Of a stretch of 64,000 bases of DNA, positions 18,841-27,930 are shown in pieces. The stretch's first letter is position 1, and every line of letters starts with the position of its first letter. The translations under genes and the position numbers were made by a program. The notes beneath the pieces were generated by a model. It saw nothing but the letters and a program-made list of their open reading frames with translations, had not been told where the DNA came from and did not search any database. This DNA is from Parendozoicomonas haliclonae. GTDB lineage: Bacteria > Pseudomonadota > Gammaproteobacteria > Pseudomonadales > Endozoicomonadaceae. The stretch is taken from assembly GCF_900174585.1 (NCBI RefSeq), contig NZ_FWPT01000010.1, positions 1 through 64,000 on the forward strand. The letters run 5' to 3'.

Positions 18841-19695
18841 GTGAGCAAGGTTATGAACAGTACGGCTGTTATAAGAAAACTAAAAAATCTGGTGCCGGTA
18901 TTGTTCTTAACATTACTGGCCGGCTGTCAGACTGTGCACACAACGTCTGGTGGCAGTGTCGGGATTGATCGTGAGCAGCGGATGTTCAGCCTGCTGTCAT
19001 CTGAACAGGTTGATCAGATGTCCAGCCAGTCCTATCAGGAGATGCGCAGTCAGGCCAAGAAAGAACGCAAGCTGGTTTCCCACGGTCAGCAGGTTCGTCG
19101 GTTACAGACCATTGCCGACCGTCTGACCCGTCAGGTGGGTGTATTCCGTCCAGATGCTGGCAACTGGCCATGGCAGGTGACTTTGATCCAAGAAGATACC
19201 TTGAATGCGAGTTGCTTGCCGGGTGGTCGGATTGTGTTCTACTCAGGGATTATTGAAACCCTGAAACTGAATGATGATGAGATTGCAGCGATTATGGGGC
19301 ATGAAATTGCCCATGCCCTGCGTGAGCATGGTCGCGAAGCCATGTCCGAGGCTTATATGGTTCAGCTGGGTAGCAGCCTCACTGGCGCCTTGTTAGGTGT
19401 AAGCAATGAAACCCTGGATATGGCGAATCAGGTGGTTCACTACGCGATGACTCTGCCAAACAGCCGAACCAATGAAGCGGAAGCAGATATTATTGGTCTG
19501 GAGCTGATGGCTCGGGCTGGTTACAACCCGGAAGCTGCTGTTTCTCTATGGAAGAAAATGGCGGCCCAGAATACCCAGCGTCCACCGGAGTTTATGAGCA
19601 CGCATCCCGCGACCGAAACCCGGATTGATGGTTTGAATAGCTATATTCCCAAGGTACGCCCGCTCTATCAGCAGGCCGTTGTCAAAACCGGTTAA
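18841..19695 (+). CDS. M48-family metalloprotease lipoprotein (LoiP/YggG-like), 284 aa
   Basis: It is a zinc endopeptidase of the cell envelope, probably for quality control. A lipoprotein signal ends in LLAGC (Cys near residue 28). The HEIAH zinc motif sits in IMGHEIAHALREHG, and the third zinc ligand in NEAEADIIGLELM; C-terminal PEFMSTHPATETRI is typical of the family. It starts at GTG 18841 with AGGAG 6 nt upstream. The region 18600-18840 upstream is non-coding and must hold promoters for this gene and the divergent glpD. Confidence 0.92.
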   Translation: MSKVMNSTAVIRKLKNLVPVLFLTLLAGCQTVHTTSGGSVGIDREQRMFSLLSSEQVDQMSSQSYQEMRSQAKKERKLVSHGQQVRRLQTIADRLTRQVGVFRPDAGNWPWQVTLIQEDTLNASCLPGGRIVFYSGIIETLKLNDDEIAAIMGHEIAHALREHGREAMSEAYMVQLGSSLTGALLGVSNETLDMANQVVHYAMTLPNSRTNEAEADIIGLELMARAGYNPEAAVSLWKKMAAQNTQRPPEFMSTHPATETRIDGLNSYIPKVRPLYQQAVVKTG

Positions 19696-19701
19696 TCGAA
19701 A

Positions 19702-19727
19702 TGGCACAGTATCTTGATGCTGTGCCA
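19702..19727. terminator. Hairpin between convergent M48 and ABC ATPase genes
   Basis: Tggcacag (19702-19709) pairs perfectly with ctgtgcca (19720-19727) over a 10-nt loop, just 6 nt after the M48 gene stop and followed by cctttcctt. It could serve as a weak terminator for both convergent genes. Confidence 0.5.
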
Positions 19728-19734
19728 CCTTTCC

Positions 19735-20790
19735 TTAAATAGCTTCGGTGTGAAAGCCACGCACAGGTATCCCTTTTGGATGTACCTGAATACTGTCACC
19801 CGGCTGGATTTTCATATCAGCACCAGCTTCTACCAGCAGCTCTTCTTCGGAAGGCAGCACTACTGTTAGCAACTGATGATTGCCGCGAAAATGATTCTGA
19901 ATCACCCGGGCATTGTGGGGAAGGTTCGTGCAGCAGGTGAGCTGGTCCGGGCGAATCAGAACACGATGCTGTTCCTGTGACATGGACTCAGCTGGAAATT
20001 GCCCGACAGCTGTCTCCAGAAAGCCTTCCTTTCTGGCGATCACTTTCAAAAGGGTGCCTTCACCGATGAAAGACGCAACAAAGGCATTAGCCGGCTGTTG
20101 ATACAGCTCTGCAGCAGTGCCCCACTGGCTGATTCTGCCCTGATCAAACAGACCGATCTTGTCAGCAAAGGCAAAGGCCTCGTCCTGATCATGGGTTACC
20201 ATAATCGCACTGGTTCCTGCCAGCTTCAGAAGGTTGCGAACTTCATGGCTCAGACTCTGGCGAAGACTGGAATCAAGATTGGAAAAGGGTTCATCCAGTA
20301 GCAAAAGCCGAGGTGCTGGTGCCAAAGCCCTGGCCAGGGCAACACGTTGTTGCTGGCCTCCGGACAGTTCCTGCGGGTTTCGGGAGGCGAAAGCTTCCAG
20401 CCCGGTCAGAGACAGCATTTCGTCGACGCGATGGTTTTGTTGTTTGGCCGAGCCGCTTAAACCAAAGCGAATATTGTCCGCAACACTCAGATGGGGGAAC
20501 AGGGCATAGTCCTGAAAGACCATTCCCAGCTGTCTTCTTTCCGGGGGCAGGGTAAAACCGAATTTGGATAAGGTCGTACCGGCCAGACTGATCTCTCCGG
20601 TGTCTAGCGTTTCAAAACCGGCAATAGCCCGTAGGGTGGTTGTTTTCCCACAGCCACTTGGTCCGAGCAGGCAGATATTTTCACCAGCGCCAACCTGGAA
20701 TGACAGATTGTGTACAACAGTCTCCTGCTGGCCCGACAGGTGCGAGCGGTATGAACAGGAGATATCACAGACATCCAGAAGTGTGCTCAT
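19735..20790 (-). CDS. ABC transporter ATP-binding protein, FbpC/PotA type, 351 aa
   Basis: It is the ATPase subunit of an importer. Walker A GPSGCGKTT, the Q-loop region GMVFQDYALFPHLSV, signature LSGGQQQRVALARAL and Walker B LLLLDEPFSNLD are intact, and a TOBE-like domain fills the C-terminal third. Similarity of the layout is greatest to ferric iron (FbpC) and polyamine/phosphate-type ATPases. No permease or binding-protein gene lies next to it, so the substrate cannot be set from context. It lies 88 bp downstream of the large exported-protein gene in the same direction. Confidence 0.88.
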   Translation of the reverse strand: MSTLLDVCDISCSYRSHLSGQQETVVHNLSFQVGAGENICLLGPSGCGKTTTLRAIAGFETLDTGEISLAGTTLSKFGFTLPPERRQLGMVFQDYALFPHLSVADNIRFGLSGSAKQQNHRVDEMLSLTGLEAFASRNPQELSGGQQQRVALARALAPAPRLLLLDEPFSNLDSSLRQSLSHEVRNLLKLAGTSAIMVTHDQDEAFAFADKIGLFDQGRISQWGTAAELYQQPANAFVASFIGEGTLLKVIARKEGFLETAVGQFPAESMSQEQHRVLIRPDQLTCCTNLPHNARVIQNHFRGNHQLLTVVLPSEEELLVEAGADMKIQPGDSIQVHPKGIPVRGFHTEAI

Positions 20791-20878
20791 AGTTATTTTG
20801 ATAAGTGTGCAAACCGGTCACAAATCTTATCGGTGGGCTATTGGCTTTGGCAATAAGGTTTGCGGAGTTCTTTTGCTC

Positions 20879-23800
20879 TTATCCATCTGGGGCAGTTTTA
20901 TCGACCGGCCAGCTCCATAGTGTGAGTTCGCTCTTGAGCGTGTTTATAGTGAACAGTGTGGTCTCTTTATGGCAACGCAGTCGATAGAGAGCAAACTGAG
21001 GTAATGCTGCCTGCATAATGCCAGGCTCATGCTCCTGGGTACTGACAGTCTTCCAGCTGCGGTTCTTCCAGTACTGCAAGCGGCAGGTCTCGTTATTCAG
21101 GCTGGCAGGGTCAACACCACGCATGGTATCGGCCAGATCAATATTGACGGAGAGGGTATGCGCACCATCCGGATTAAGGGTAAGGATTTGGCCGTTTTCC
21201 TGCAGGGTCGATAACCAGATATCCATGCTGGGCACTACGCAGATGCCGTTCTTGGCTTCATGGGCATAAGCCACCAACCCAGGCAGGGCATGCATGCCTG
21301 GTTCTTCATCGGTAATATCGACGACATACCAGGTATCACCATCAACCGTCGTACAGGTATAGACACCAAATCGATAATTCTCGCTGGGATATGGCGCTAC
21401 GTGAGGGCGGTACTGGTTGGTGACATCAGTGATCAGCCCTTGATTAATAATCTCTTTATAGCGCTCATGCTGCGGGTGTGTCAGGCCGGTTTTCAGGAAG
21501 CTGCGGCGGAAAACTTTAACGGGCAAGTGTCGCTCATTAATGTTGGCGTGCACGGCTTTTATCAGACCATTGTCATTCAGTTCGGTCATCCATTCCTGCT
21601 GCGTCGTTGGATTAAAATCAACAACCGCAGGGATACCGGCACGTCTTAGGGCAACGGCCCACTGTCTGGGATCTTTCTTATTCACATTGGCACTGCTGAT
21701 ACGCAGTTGCAGCTCCTTAATGAAAGAGTCTCTATCGGATGAGACCGGGGACAGCACATAGTGAACGAAGATATCGGATAAGTAGCGGGCGTTGCAGGTA
21801 TTACGGCTGCACCAGGCGGTAGCCGCCTGGCTCACCCAGGCGTAGAGGCGGTCGGCCGTCCACAGATCAAGCAGATCATCCGGTGTGCCATAGACCAGAA
21901 CTTCCAGTGCCTCATGCCAGAAAGGCGGAGCCGATGGTCCCATCAGATGTACGGTATCCTTGATCAGTAAATCTCTGGCATCGGGGAGCTGCCACCACTG
22001 GCGAATCAGGTTAAATGCAGCGATAGCCGTAACAATTGCTGCTGCGGAGTGCACTGGATTAGTAACAATATAATTACCCAGCCAGCGTCCCATACGCTCA
22101 ATCGGGGGCTGTTCGATATGTGGAGCCAGCTGTTGTTGAACGGTTTCCGCTGATTCAGCGAAGGGATCCTGAATTTCCATCTCAAGAGCTTCGGTTTCAT
22201 CAGTTTGTCCGGCCTGCCTTTTTTCAAAAGCCTGTCTCTCCCGAAGCTGACGTTCCTTCAGCCGCTCACTTAGCTGCGCCTGTTCCCCGCGCATATTCAT
22301 AATATCGTTCTTTTTCGGAGCCCCCGAAGGGCGAATTTTCATGGGAGTTTCATCCTTGCCATCGCTCCATTTCAGCTTCGGCTGAGGCTTATCCGGTTTG
22401 GCAGTAGGTTTATTATTGTCGTTGCCATCCTCGTCTGGTTGGGATGGTACTCCTTTGTTATTGTTCATACCCCGACCGGTGGGGATTAACGGATTTCTAA
22501 CCGGTGGGACGCTGTTCTGTACCAGAATTCGGTCCTTATCTTTCTGGGCTTTTTCGGCATCAATCTGCACCAGATTGTTGGCATTATCGACGTTTTGGTT
22601 GTCTTTCTGCGCGCCCGCCAGATCGTCAACGGTCATCTGACGGCTTTTGCGAACGGGTCTGTTATCCGCAACAGGTGTATTGGCTTGTGGATGATGTATT
22701 TTTTCGGCTTGAGAAATATCAAGCAGGAAACCCTGCTGCTTTGCCGCGCGCGTCTTTGCTATATCAGCCTGCAGTCTGGCCAGTTTTTGTGCTTTTTCCT
22801 CATCGTCATTTTTAGCCGGAGCTTTGCGTCTTGTCTTGGCATAGCGAATATCGGGAAGCTGGCAAAGCAGATACTGATCCTCCAGTTCTTTTTGTTGGAG
22901 AACTGTTGCGGATGAGGCGAGAGCATTCTTGAATGCTTTTCGGGATTGGAAACCCTGAGGCAGAATCTCATGCAATGGCTGTGAGAGTGGGAAATGCTCA
23001 ATATTGTTGCTCAATATGGTGGACACATCTTCAATCAACAGCTGACTGTCCTGAAAGGCCGGCATGGATAGCAGCGCTAGCAGGGGCTGTACCGGTAGTG
23101 GCAGAGCTTTATCCGGTAGCAGGCTGTTGGGGCGTCCCCAACTTTCATAGGAAGGCAGGGAGCCCAGTCTATGGTATATCGTGGTGCCATCTTCACCACG
23201 GGCGGAAAGAACAACGTTTTGGTGCCTGACGCCATCAGCTGGGGTGGACATATGCTGATAGGTCTTGGTGATTCGCAGATCTTCCTGACGATTGGGATTG
23301 AGACTGCCGACCTTTAACTGTTTGGCTGGGAAGCTTGTTGATATCGCAAGATTCTCCTGATCCACCATATAATTCTTATCTGCCCGCAACGCCTTTAGTG
23401 GCATAAGAAGTCGAGAGACTGATGGTGCGTCAGACTCTTCTGGCCGGTCTATATAGGTTGGGTGAACAGGACGGCTGGCGGTGACCAGAGCCAATCTGTC
23501 CTGCAGATCAGCGGGCAACTGTTGCAGTGCTTTAATCAGCTCGGCTTCTACTCGAACAAAGCCCTGTTTGTCGTAGTGAAATGGCAGAGTAAACACCAAC
23601 TTATTGTTTTGACTCACATCTGCCAGTGCCAGAATTTCATGGCCGATGGGCAGCCAGTTCCAGTCCAAATTGAACTGCTGCTTCTTTTTGTCAAAAGCTT
23701 TGCACTTTTCCAGCTGTGGCAAGGTGGGCGGCAGGAGCCTGGTGAGAGTTTGCTCTGGGTGAGAGCCTACCGGCTGGCTCACTGTCAAAAACCATTCAGC

Positions 23801-25699
23801 TGATAGCGATACTGCTTGATGAAGACTGCCTATCAGCTCTGGCGTTATAGCGAGAGCATGGTCTTGTTCATCAACAAGATAAACCCATGCTCCGGTGGGC
23901 ATATGCAGCAGTGCCAGTTGTGAAGATGTTGTTTTTTCTGAGCTGACTTTCAGATTCGGCTGAGATTTAACAATGTCTTTTTGCCATTTTTGAACTGCAC
24001 GAAAGACATTTTTTACGTCCTTATTTTGTGCCCGCTGTTTTTTGGATGAGATCGACGGAAGGTTAGGCTTTGACGGAGCTGTTATTGCGACTTTGCTGAC
24101 GGGTTGCCCATTTCTGTTCGCCAGCCTGGCTGGCTCCAAGAGTTTGTGCTCGACCTTGTTCTGATTGGTTTCAGCAGCAGGTGTACTCATTACCGCTGCC
24201 GGCTTTTCACTATTTTTGGCCCCAAGGCTGCCAGGAGCGTCTGGGTCATAAGCAGACTTGCCAGAAGATGTTGGAGTCGCTTCCTCCACGACAGCTTCGG
24301 AAGATGTTTGTTGTTCCTGCTCTGGGAGCAGAGCAGGATCGAGTTCTGGTTTTTTGCCCGGCAGCTGCAGAGTAATTAATCCTTTCAGGCCTTTGGCATT
24401 TGGTGTTGTCTGTAAGGCCTGCAGCTTTTTCTGGCCCTTGATCTCATCGAGTGCGAGGAGAAGGCTGTTTATTGACCTTCCGCTCAGAGGGTACAGAGCA
24501 TCCCGGTTATGTTCGGGGTCATGCTCCTTGAGGAAGAGTTTCTGATGACGCAGGTGAGAAGAACCGGATAGTTTTAGCAACTGCTCTGCCGGTATTTCCA
24601 CCTGGAATTGTTCCGATTGATTGGCTTCCTCTGAGGATTCAGCCTGCCAGTTATCAGGGTGAGGCAGGCTGCTGATCCGGTGATAAAAGGCATGGCCGTC
24701 ATCATCTTCCATGGCCAATACCAGATCGATCCGGTATTGGTTATCCTGCGGAAGTGGCGTGAACTGTTGCTGGTTTCCGGATGGCGTTGGCAATTTTTCC
24801 TGGGGCGTCAGCTGCTTTATAGGATAGGCCGCTGAAAACACAATATCTCCGGCCGGTGTCAGTACTTCCGGTTTGGTACTGAGGTTGTGAATGCTGGTCA
24901 GAAGCCGCGATATCCGCAGGGCATGGTTGTAAGGCGTGGCTGTCACCAAAGCCAGCCGGTCGCTTAAATCGGCCGGCAGCTGCTGGAAAGCTTCAATAAT
25001 GTTGGCGCGGAATTGCGTCTGTTTACTGGAAGATGGACTGTGCGAGGCAATGGTCAGAATCGGCGAATCAGGCTGAGTGATATCTGTCAGGCCATAGACT
25101 TCACGGTTGTTTTCCACCTTGAACTGATCAAGATTCAGATATTCGGAACGGTTTCCTCGCTCGCTCTGATAGCCGGGGAGCTCTTCCAGTTCATCCTGAC
25201 TGGTGCCCAGTACATGTAGAGGGAGATCGTTGCTGTCGGTAATCACTAACAGCCAGTTGCTTTCCAGATCCTGAATCTCGGCCCGCGCAGCTTTCCAGAG
25301 TGTGGCGTTCAGAGGCAGCGCATGGCTTTCCACAGTGTGGCCATGGAGCTTACGTGAAGGTTTGCTGCCAAACAGAGGAGCGATAACACCTGTAACCGGG
25401 TGGTAGAGCGCCAGCTTACGAAAAGCATGTTTATCGGGCTTAAGCAGGTTTCTATCATAGTGAGCTTCCAGTTGGTGCTCGACCTGCTCCTTAAGCATCA
25501 TATGTTTTTGATGCAGTTTATTTCTTTTTTTCTGCGTCTGTTTATCGGCCTTTGCGAAAACAGAGCCGCCTGCCGAGGCACTAAAAGCCGGCTGCTGTAG
25601 AATCAACAACAGGCAAACCAGAACAGCCTGCAGCATTCTGATTGGGCAGCTATAAACGCAGAAGTATCCTGCTGATTTTGTTATCAAGCTTGTGCGCAT
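20879..25699 (-). CDS. Large exported protein of unknown function with internal domain duplication, 1606 aa
   Basis: I do not recognise a family. A signal peptide is likely (MLQAVLVCLLLILQQPAFSA, about residues 22-41). Two related blocks of about 320 residues are present: block A about 85-420 and block B about 590-900. They share anchors such as AFQQLPADLSDRLALVTATP versus ALQQLPADLQDRLALVTASR, and GHAFYHRISSLP versus TTIYHRLGSLP. Charged, Q/E/K- and P-rich linkers separate them and continue to about 1190. A hydrophobic helix (HSAAAIVTAIAAFNLIRQWW, about 1217-1236) precedes a C-terminal folded region with WAVALRRAGIPAVVDF and DTWYVVDITD. ATG 25699 has AGGG 6 nt upstream. Location is probably periplasm or inner membrane. 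Confidence 0.85.
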   Translation of the reverse strand: MRTSLITKSAGYFCVYSCPIRMLQAVLVCLLLILQQPAFSASAGGSVFAKADKQTQKKRNKLHQKHMMLKEQVEHQLEAHYDRNLLKPDKHAFRKLALYHPVTGVIAPLFGSKPSRKLHGHTVESHALPLNATLWKAARAEIQDLESNWLLVITDSNDLPLHVLGTSQDELEELPGYQSERGNRSEYLNLDQFKVENNREVYGLTDITQPDSPILTIASHSPSSSKQTQFRANIIEAFQQLPADLSDRLALVTATPYNHALRISRLLTSIHNLSTKPEVLTPAGDIVFSAAYPIKQLTPQEKLPTPSGNQQQFTPLPQDNQYRIDLVLAMEDDDGHAFYHRISSLPHPDNWQAESSEEANQSEQFQVEIPAEQLLKLSGSSHLRHQKLFLKEHDPEHNRDALYPLSGRSINSLLLALDEIKGQKKLQALQTTPNAKGLKGLITLQLPGKKPELDPALLPEQEQQTSSEAVVEEATPTSSGKSAYDPDAPGSLGAKNSEKPAAVMSTPAAETNQNKVEHKLLEPARLANRNGQPVSKVAITAPSKPNLPSISSKKQRAQNKDVKNVFRAVQKWQKDIVKSQPNLKVSSEKTTSSQLALLHMPTGAWVYLVDEQDHALAITPELIGSLHQAVSLSAEWFLTVSQPVGSHPEQTLTRLLPPTLPQLEKCKAFDKKKQQFNLDWNWLPIGHEILALADVSQNNKLVFTLPFHYDKQGFVRVEAELIKALQQLPADLQDRLALVTASRPVHPTYIDRPEESDAPSVSRLLMPLKALRADKNYMVDQENLAISTSFPAKQLKVGSLNPNRQEDLRITKTYQHMSTPADGVRHQNVVLSARGEDGTTIYHRLGSLPSYESWGRPNSLLPDKALPLPVQPLLALLSMPAFQDSQLLIEDVSTILSNNIEHFPLSQPLHEILPQGFQSRKAFKNALASSATVLQQKELEDQYLLCQLPDIRYAKTRRKAPAKNDDEEKAQKLARLQADIAKTRAAKQQGFLLDISQAEKIHHPQANTPVADNRPVRKSRQMTVDDLAGAQKDNQNVDNANNLVQIDAEKAQKDKDRILVQNSVPPVRNPLIPTGRGMNNNKGVPSQPDEDGNDNNKPTAKPDKPQPKLKWSDGKDETPMKIRPSGAPKKNDIMNMRGEQAQLSERLKERQLRERQAFEKRQAGQTDETEALEMEIQDPFAESAETVQQQLAPHIEQPPIERMGRWLGNYIVTNPVHSAAAIVTAIAAFNLIRQWWQLPDARDLLIKDTVHLMGPSAPPFWHEALEVLVYGTPDDLLDLWTADRLYAWVSQAATAWCSRNTCNARYLSDIFVHYVLSPVSSDRDSFIKELQLRISSANVNKKDPRQWAVALRRAGIPAVVDFNPTTQQEWMTELNDNGLIKAVHANINERHLPVKVFRRSFLKTGLTHPQHERYKEIINQGLITDVTNQYRPHVAPYPSENYRFGVYTCTTVDGDTWYVVDITDEEPGMHALPGLVAYAHEAKNGICVVPSMDIWLSTLQENGQILTLNPDGAHTLSVNIDLADTMRGVDPASLNNETCRLQYWKNRSWKTVSTQEHEPGIMQAALPQFALYRLRCHKETTLFTINTLKSELTLWSWPVDKTAPDG

Positions 25700-25796
25700 A
25701 TTAATCCCTGCACTCCGTTGATGCGGCACAGATTATTTTCTGGGGCAGGAGTGTAGATGGGATTCCGGGCTTTGGTACTGCCAGACGGGATTTCTG

Positions 25797-25819
25797 TTGT
25801 TACGAGGCTCATGTATACT
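25797..25819 (+). promoter_or_regulatory. Weak candidate promoter for grxD (-10 TATACT)
   Basis: TATACT at 25814-25819 is a good -10 element 35 bp before the grxD ATG. The best upstream hexamer at 17-bp spacing (25791-25796) is poor, so only the -10 is convincing. Confidence 0.35.
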
Positions 25820-25853
25820 GCGCGGAAATCGAACCGTAAGTTGAGGTGTCCAG

Positions 25854-26183
25854 ATGTCCGAAGAGGTCATGGAACAAATCAAGCAGCAGATCGAAAACAA
25901 TCCGATTCTGCTATTTATGAAGGGATCTCCACGCATGCCCCAGTGCGGCTTCTCTGCCCGTGCTATTCAGGTGCTGTCTGCCTGTGGTGAGCGCTTTGCT
26001 TATGTTGACGTTCTGTCTCATCCGGATATCCGTGCCAACCTGCCAAAATATGCAAACTGGCCAACCTTCCCACAGCTGTGGATTCAGGGTGAGCTGGTAG
26101 GCGGCAGTGATATTATCAGCGACCTGTACGAACAGGGCGAACTGCAAAAGCTGATCAAGGCGGCTGCTGAACAGGCCGAATAA
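25854..26183 (+). CDS. grxD: Monothiol glutaredoxin Grx4/GrxD, 109 aa
   Basis: It carries or transfers [2Fe-2S] clusters with glutathione in the cytoplasm. The CGFS active site is in MPQCGFSARA, followed by the family motifs NWPTFPQLWIQGELVGGSDI; length is normal for single-domain monothiol glutaredoxins. It starts at ATG 25854 after GAGGTG. It diverges from the large exported-protein gene and is followed by a strong terminator. Confidence 0.96.
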   Translation: MSEEVMEQIKQQIENNPILLFMKGSPRMPQCGFSARAIQVLSACGERFAYVDVLSHPDIRANLPKYANWPTFPQLWIQGELVGGSDIISDLYEQGELQKLIKAAAEQAE

Positions 26184-26201
26184 GCCTGCTTCTGAGTTTC
26201 T

Positions 26202-26241
26202 AAAAATCCCTGTTTTGCCGGAGCGCAGAACAGGGATTTTT
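26202..26241. terminator. Bidirectional Rho-independent terminator after grxD
   Basis: Aaaaatccctgtt (26202-26214) pairs with aacagggatttttt (26228-26241), giving a 13-bp stem with an A tract on one side and a T tract on the other. It can stop both grxD and the convergent flavoprotein gene; the latter's stop codon begins at its edge. Confidence 0.9.
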
Positions 26242-27776
26242 TATTTCTGCCTGATATCCAGACTCATGGTGCGAGGGTGAGCTTTATCCACCACTGAGCG
26301 TATCAGCTCTTCGCGGGTGCCCTCAGCTGCCAGTCTGGCTTCACGGCCATGGAAAAAGTCCAGCCAGAAGCTAATAATGGTGCGGATGGTGTCTGGCCGC
26401 AGATTGAGATCACTGTCCTCCTTGAGGAAAGTCCCGCCCATCACCACTTCCAGCCACTGGCCGTCCAGAGAATAACGGAAAAACACATAGTTGGTTCCCC
26501 CGGCCCAGAACGCATAGCGGCTGGCCTGCCGGATATTCTCGGTCAGCTGGGCAACCGGCATTTTCAGAATGACCAGATCGCCCCGAACCGGCGTGGCCTG
26601 CCGGCAGCCAAACACCGAACAGGCGCCGTGGCCGCTGGTATTGATAATTGTGGTCTTGGTGGATGGGCTGAAGTAGTGGGCCAGTTGGTCAAAGTTTTCA
26701 ATCAGCTCGGGGGTCTGGGTGACGGTGATATTCTTTTTCAGCAGCTGATCGGTGAAGTGTCGTAAAACCGAGACGGTGTCAGTCTGCAGAACATTATCGA
26801 AAGCTACGACCTGATCATAATGGGCCGGATAGCGCTGACTGGAAATGTTTTGCGAATGCTCTTCACGCACCAAAGGCGGGTGGAAGAAGCTTTTATCGAA
26901 GGGGTGTTCGGGATACAGCGCAGGCGAGCAGGACTGGTTAACAGTGCGGATGCCGGATTTATCTTCAAAGAAGTCCTGATCCGCGTGCAGATCGTAGAAC
27001 ACCAGACTGCGGGTCATATGAGTAGCAGTATTAAGCGGAGGTTTACTGGCAAACTCCAGCCACAGATCCTGAGTTCGGTTCAACAGCCGGCACCATAGTT
27101 TGCTGTTGGGATGGGGATCGATAGAGACCGGCATCACCCAGCCACCGGCGCACATGCTGGAGTAATTATCCTTCAGTTGTGGTTCCCGCAGTGTGGGAAT
27201 CAGGCTTGATATACCCCGGGGAAAGGCATGGGAAATAATTCTAACCGGAATATCCCTGCCATGGTGGGCATCCAGATAGTCCCGAACTGCCAAGGCAGAA
27301 AAGATTCCGACATAACCAGCCCCGAATACAATCACTTCCTGTTTTTCAGGCAGGCCTTGTTCGTTCTTTATTGTGCGAACTAACTCGGGCCCGGTCTGCT
27401 CGGCAACATACTCAGCCGTTGCCAGTGAAAGAGTCAGGCCGGCACCACCAAAGCCATAGGCATGAAAGACCGGTGTATCAGCTAATGACTGGTTCTCTGT
27501 ATCCCACTCAATCACCGCATGCCCGGAATAGTGACGCTGACCGGCCACGGCTTCAATATCGCCGGCCGATCTGGCAATGCGGATCATGGTGGCCAGATCC
27601 GGCATGGTGAACTCATTTTGATCAGCGCTATCGGCAACAGTAGGCCAAGAAAACCCTGTGAGTACCAAGCTAAAAATGACCGTTACAAAAGCCCCTGGAT
27701 ATAACCTGCCCAACGCCCTGACCAACACGAGCCTGAGTGCGCCCAAGCCTTCTTTTTTTAGAATCAATGTGCTCAA
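26241..27776 (-). CDS. DAO-type FAD-dependent oxidoreductase with permuted motif order, up to 511 aa
   Basis: It looks like a D-amino-acid-oxidase-type flavoprotein. The nucleotide-binding motif FGAGYVGIFSAL is at 151-162, and NTSGHGACSVFG and PVRGDLVILKMP are typical internal elements. However the substrate/flavin loop normally near the C-terminus (human DAAO HNYGHGGYGLTIHWG) appears here at 105-119 as HAYGFGGAGLTLSLA, with a matching arginine at 81, before the Rossmann motif. The C-terminus stops soon after GGTF (447), where that segment would normally begin. The N-terminus is hydrophobic (FVTVIFSLVLTGFSWPTVADS), so export is possible. The start is uncertain: TTG 27776, TTG 27767 or GTG 27728; the first ATG would remove the leader. 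Confidence 0.8.
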   Translation of the reverse strand: MSTLILKKEGLGALRLVLVRALGRLYPGAFVTVIFSLVLTGFSWPTVADSADQNEFTMPDLATMIRIARSAGDIEAVAGQRHYSGHAVIEWDTENQSLADTPVFHAYGFGGAGLTLSLATAEYVAEQTGPELVRTIKNEQGLPEKQEVIVFGAGYVGIFSALAVRDYLDAHHGRDIPVRIISHAFPRGISSLIPTLREPQLKDNYSSMCAGGWVMPVSIDPHPNSKLWCRLLNRTQDLWLEFASKPPLNTATHMTRSLVFYDLHADQDFFEDKSGIRTVNQSCSPALYPEHPFDKSFFHPPLVREEHSQNISSQRYPAHYDQVVAFDNVLQTDTVSVLRHFTDQLLKKNITVTQTPELIENFDQLAHYFSPSTKTTIINTSGHGACSVFGCRQATPVRGDLVILKMPVAQLTENIRQASRYAFWAGGTNYVFFRYSLDGQWLEVVMGGTFLKEDSDLNLRPDTIRTIISFWLDFFHGREARLAAEGTREELIRSVVDKAHPRTMSLDIRQK

Positions 27777-27930
27777 ACCCCTGCATTAATGCACGGCAAG
27801 AATAGCCAATGATCCGGATTTGTGGGCGAGTCGCTGTGGACTGTGTATGATGTAGTGGTTTGTGCTTACCTCTCCTGGGGATGTGTGCAGGGAGGTATAA
27901 CTTTCCCCAAAAAATGACAGGAGTAAAAAC

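Noticed and set aside
20879-25699. Transglutaminase/cysteine-protease domain in the C-terminal part of the 1606-aa protein
   Set aside because: The stretches ALRRAGIPAVV and DTWYVVDITD resemble a transglutaminase core, but there is no cysteine at the expected place before the GIP motif and no clear histidine, so the call is not supported.
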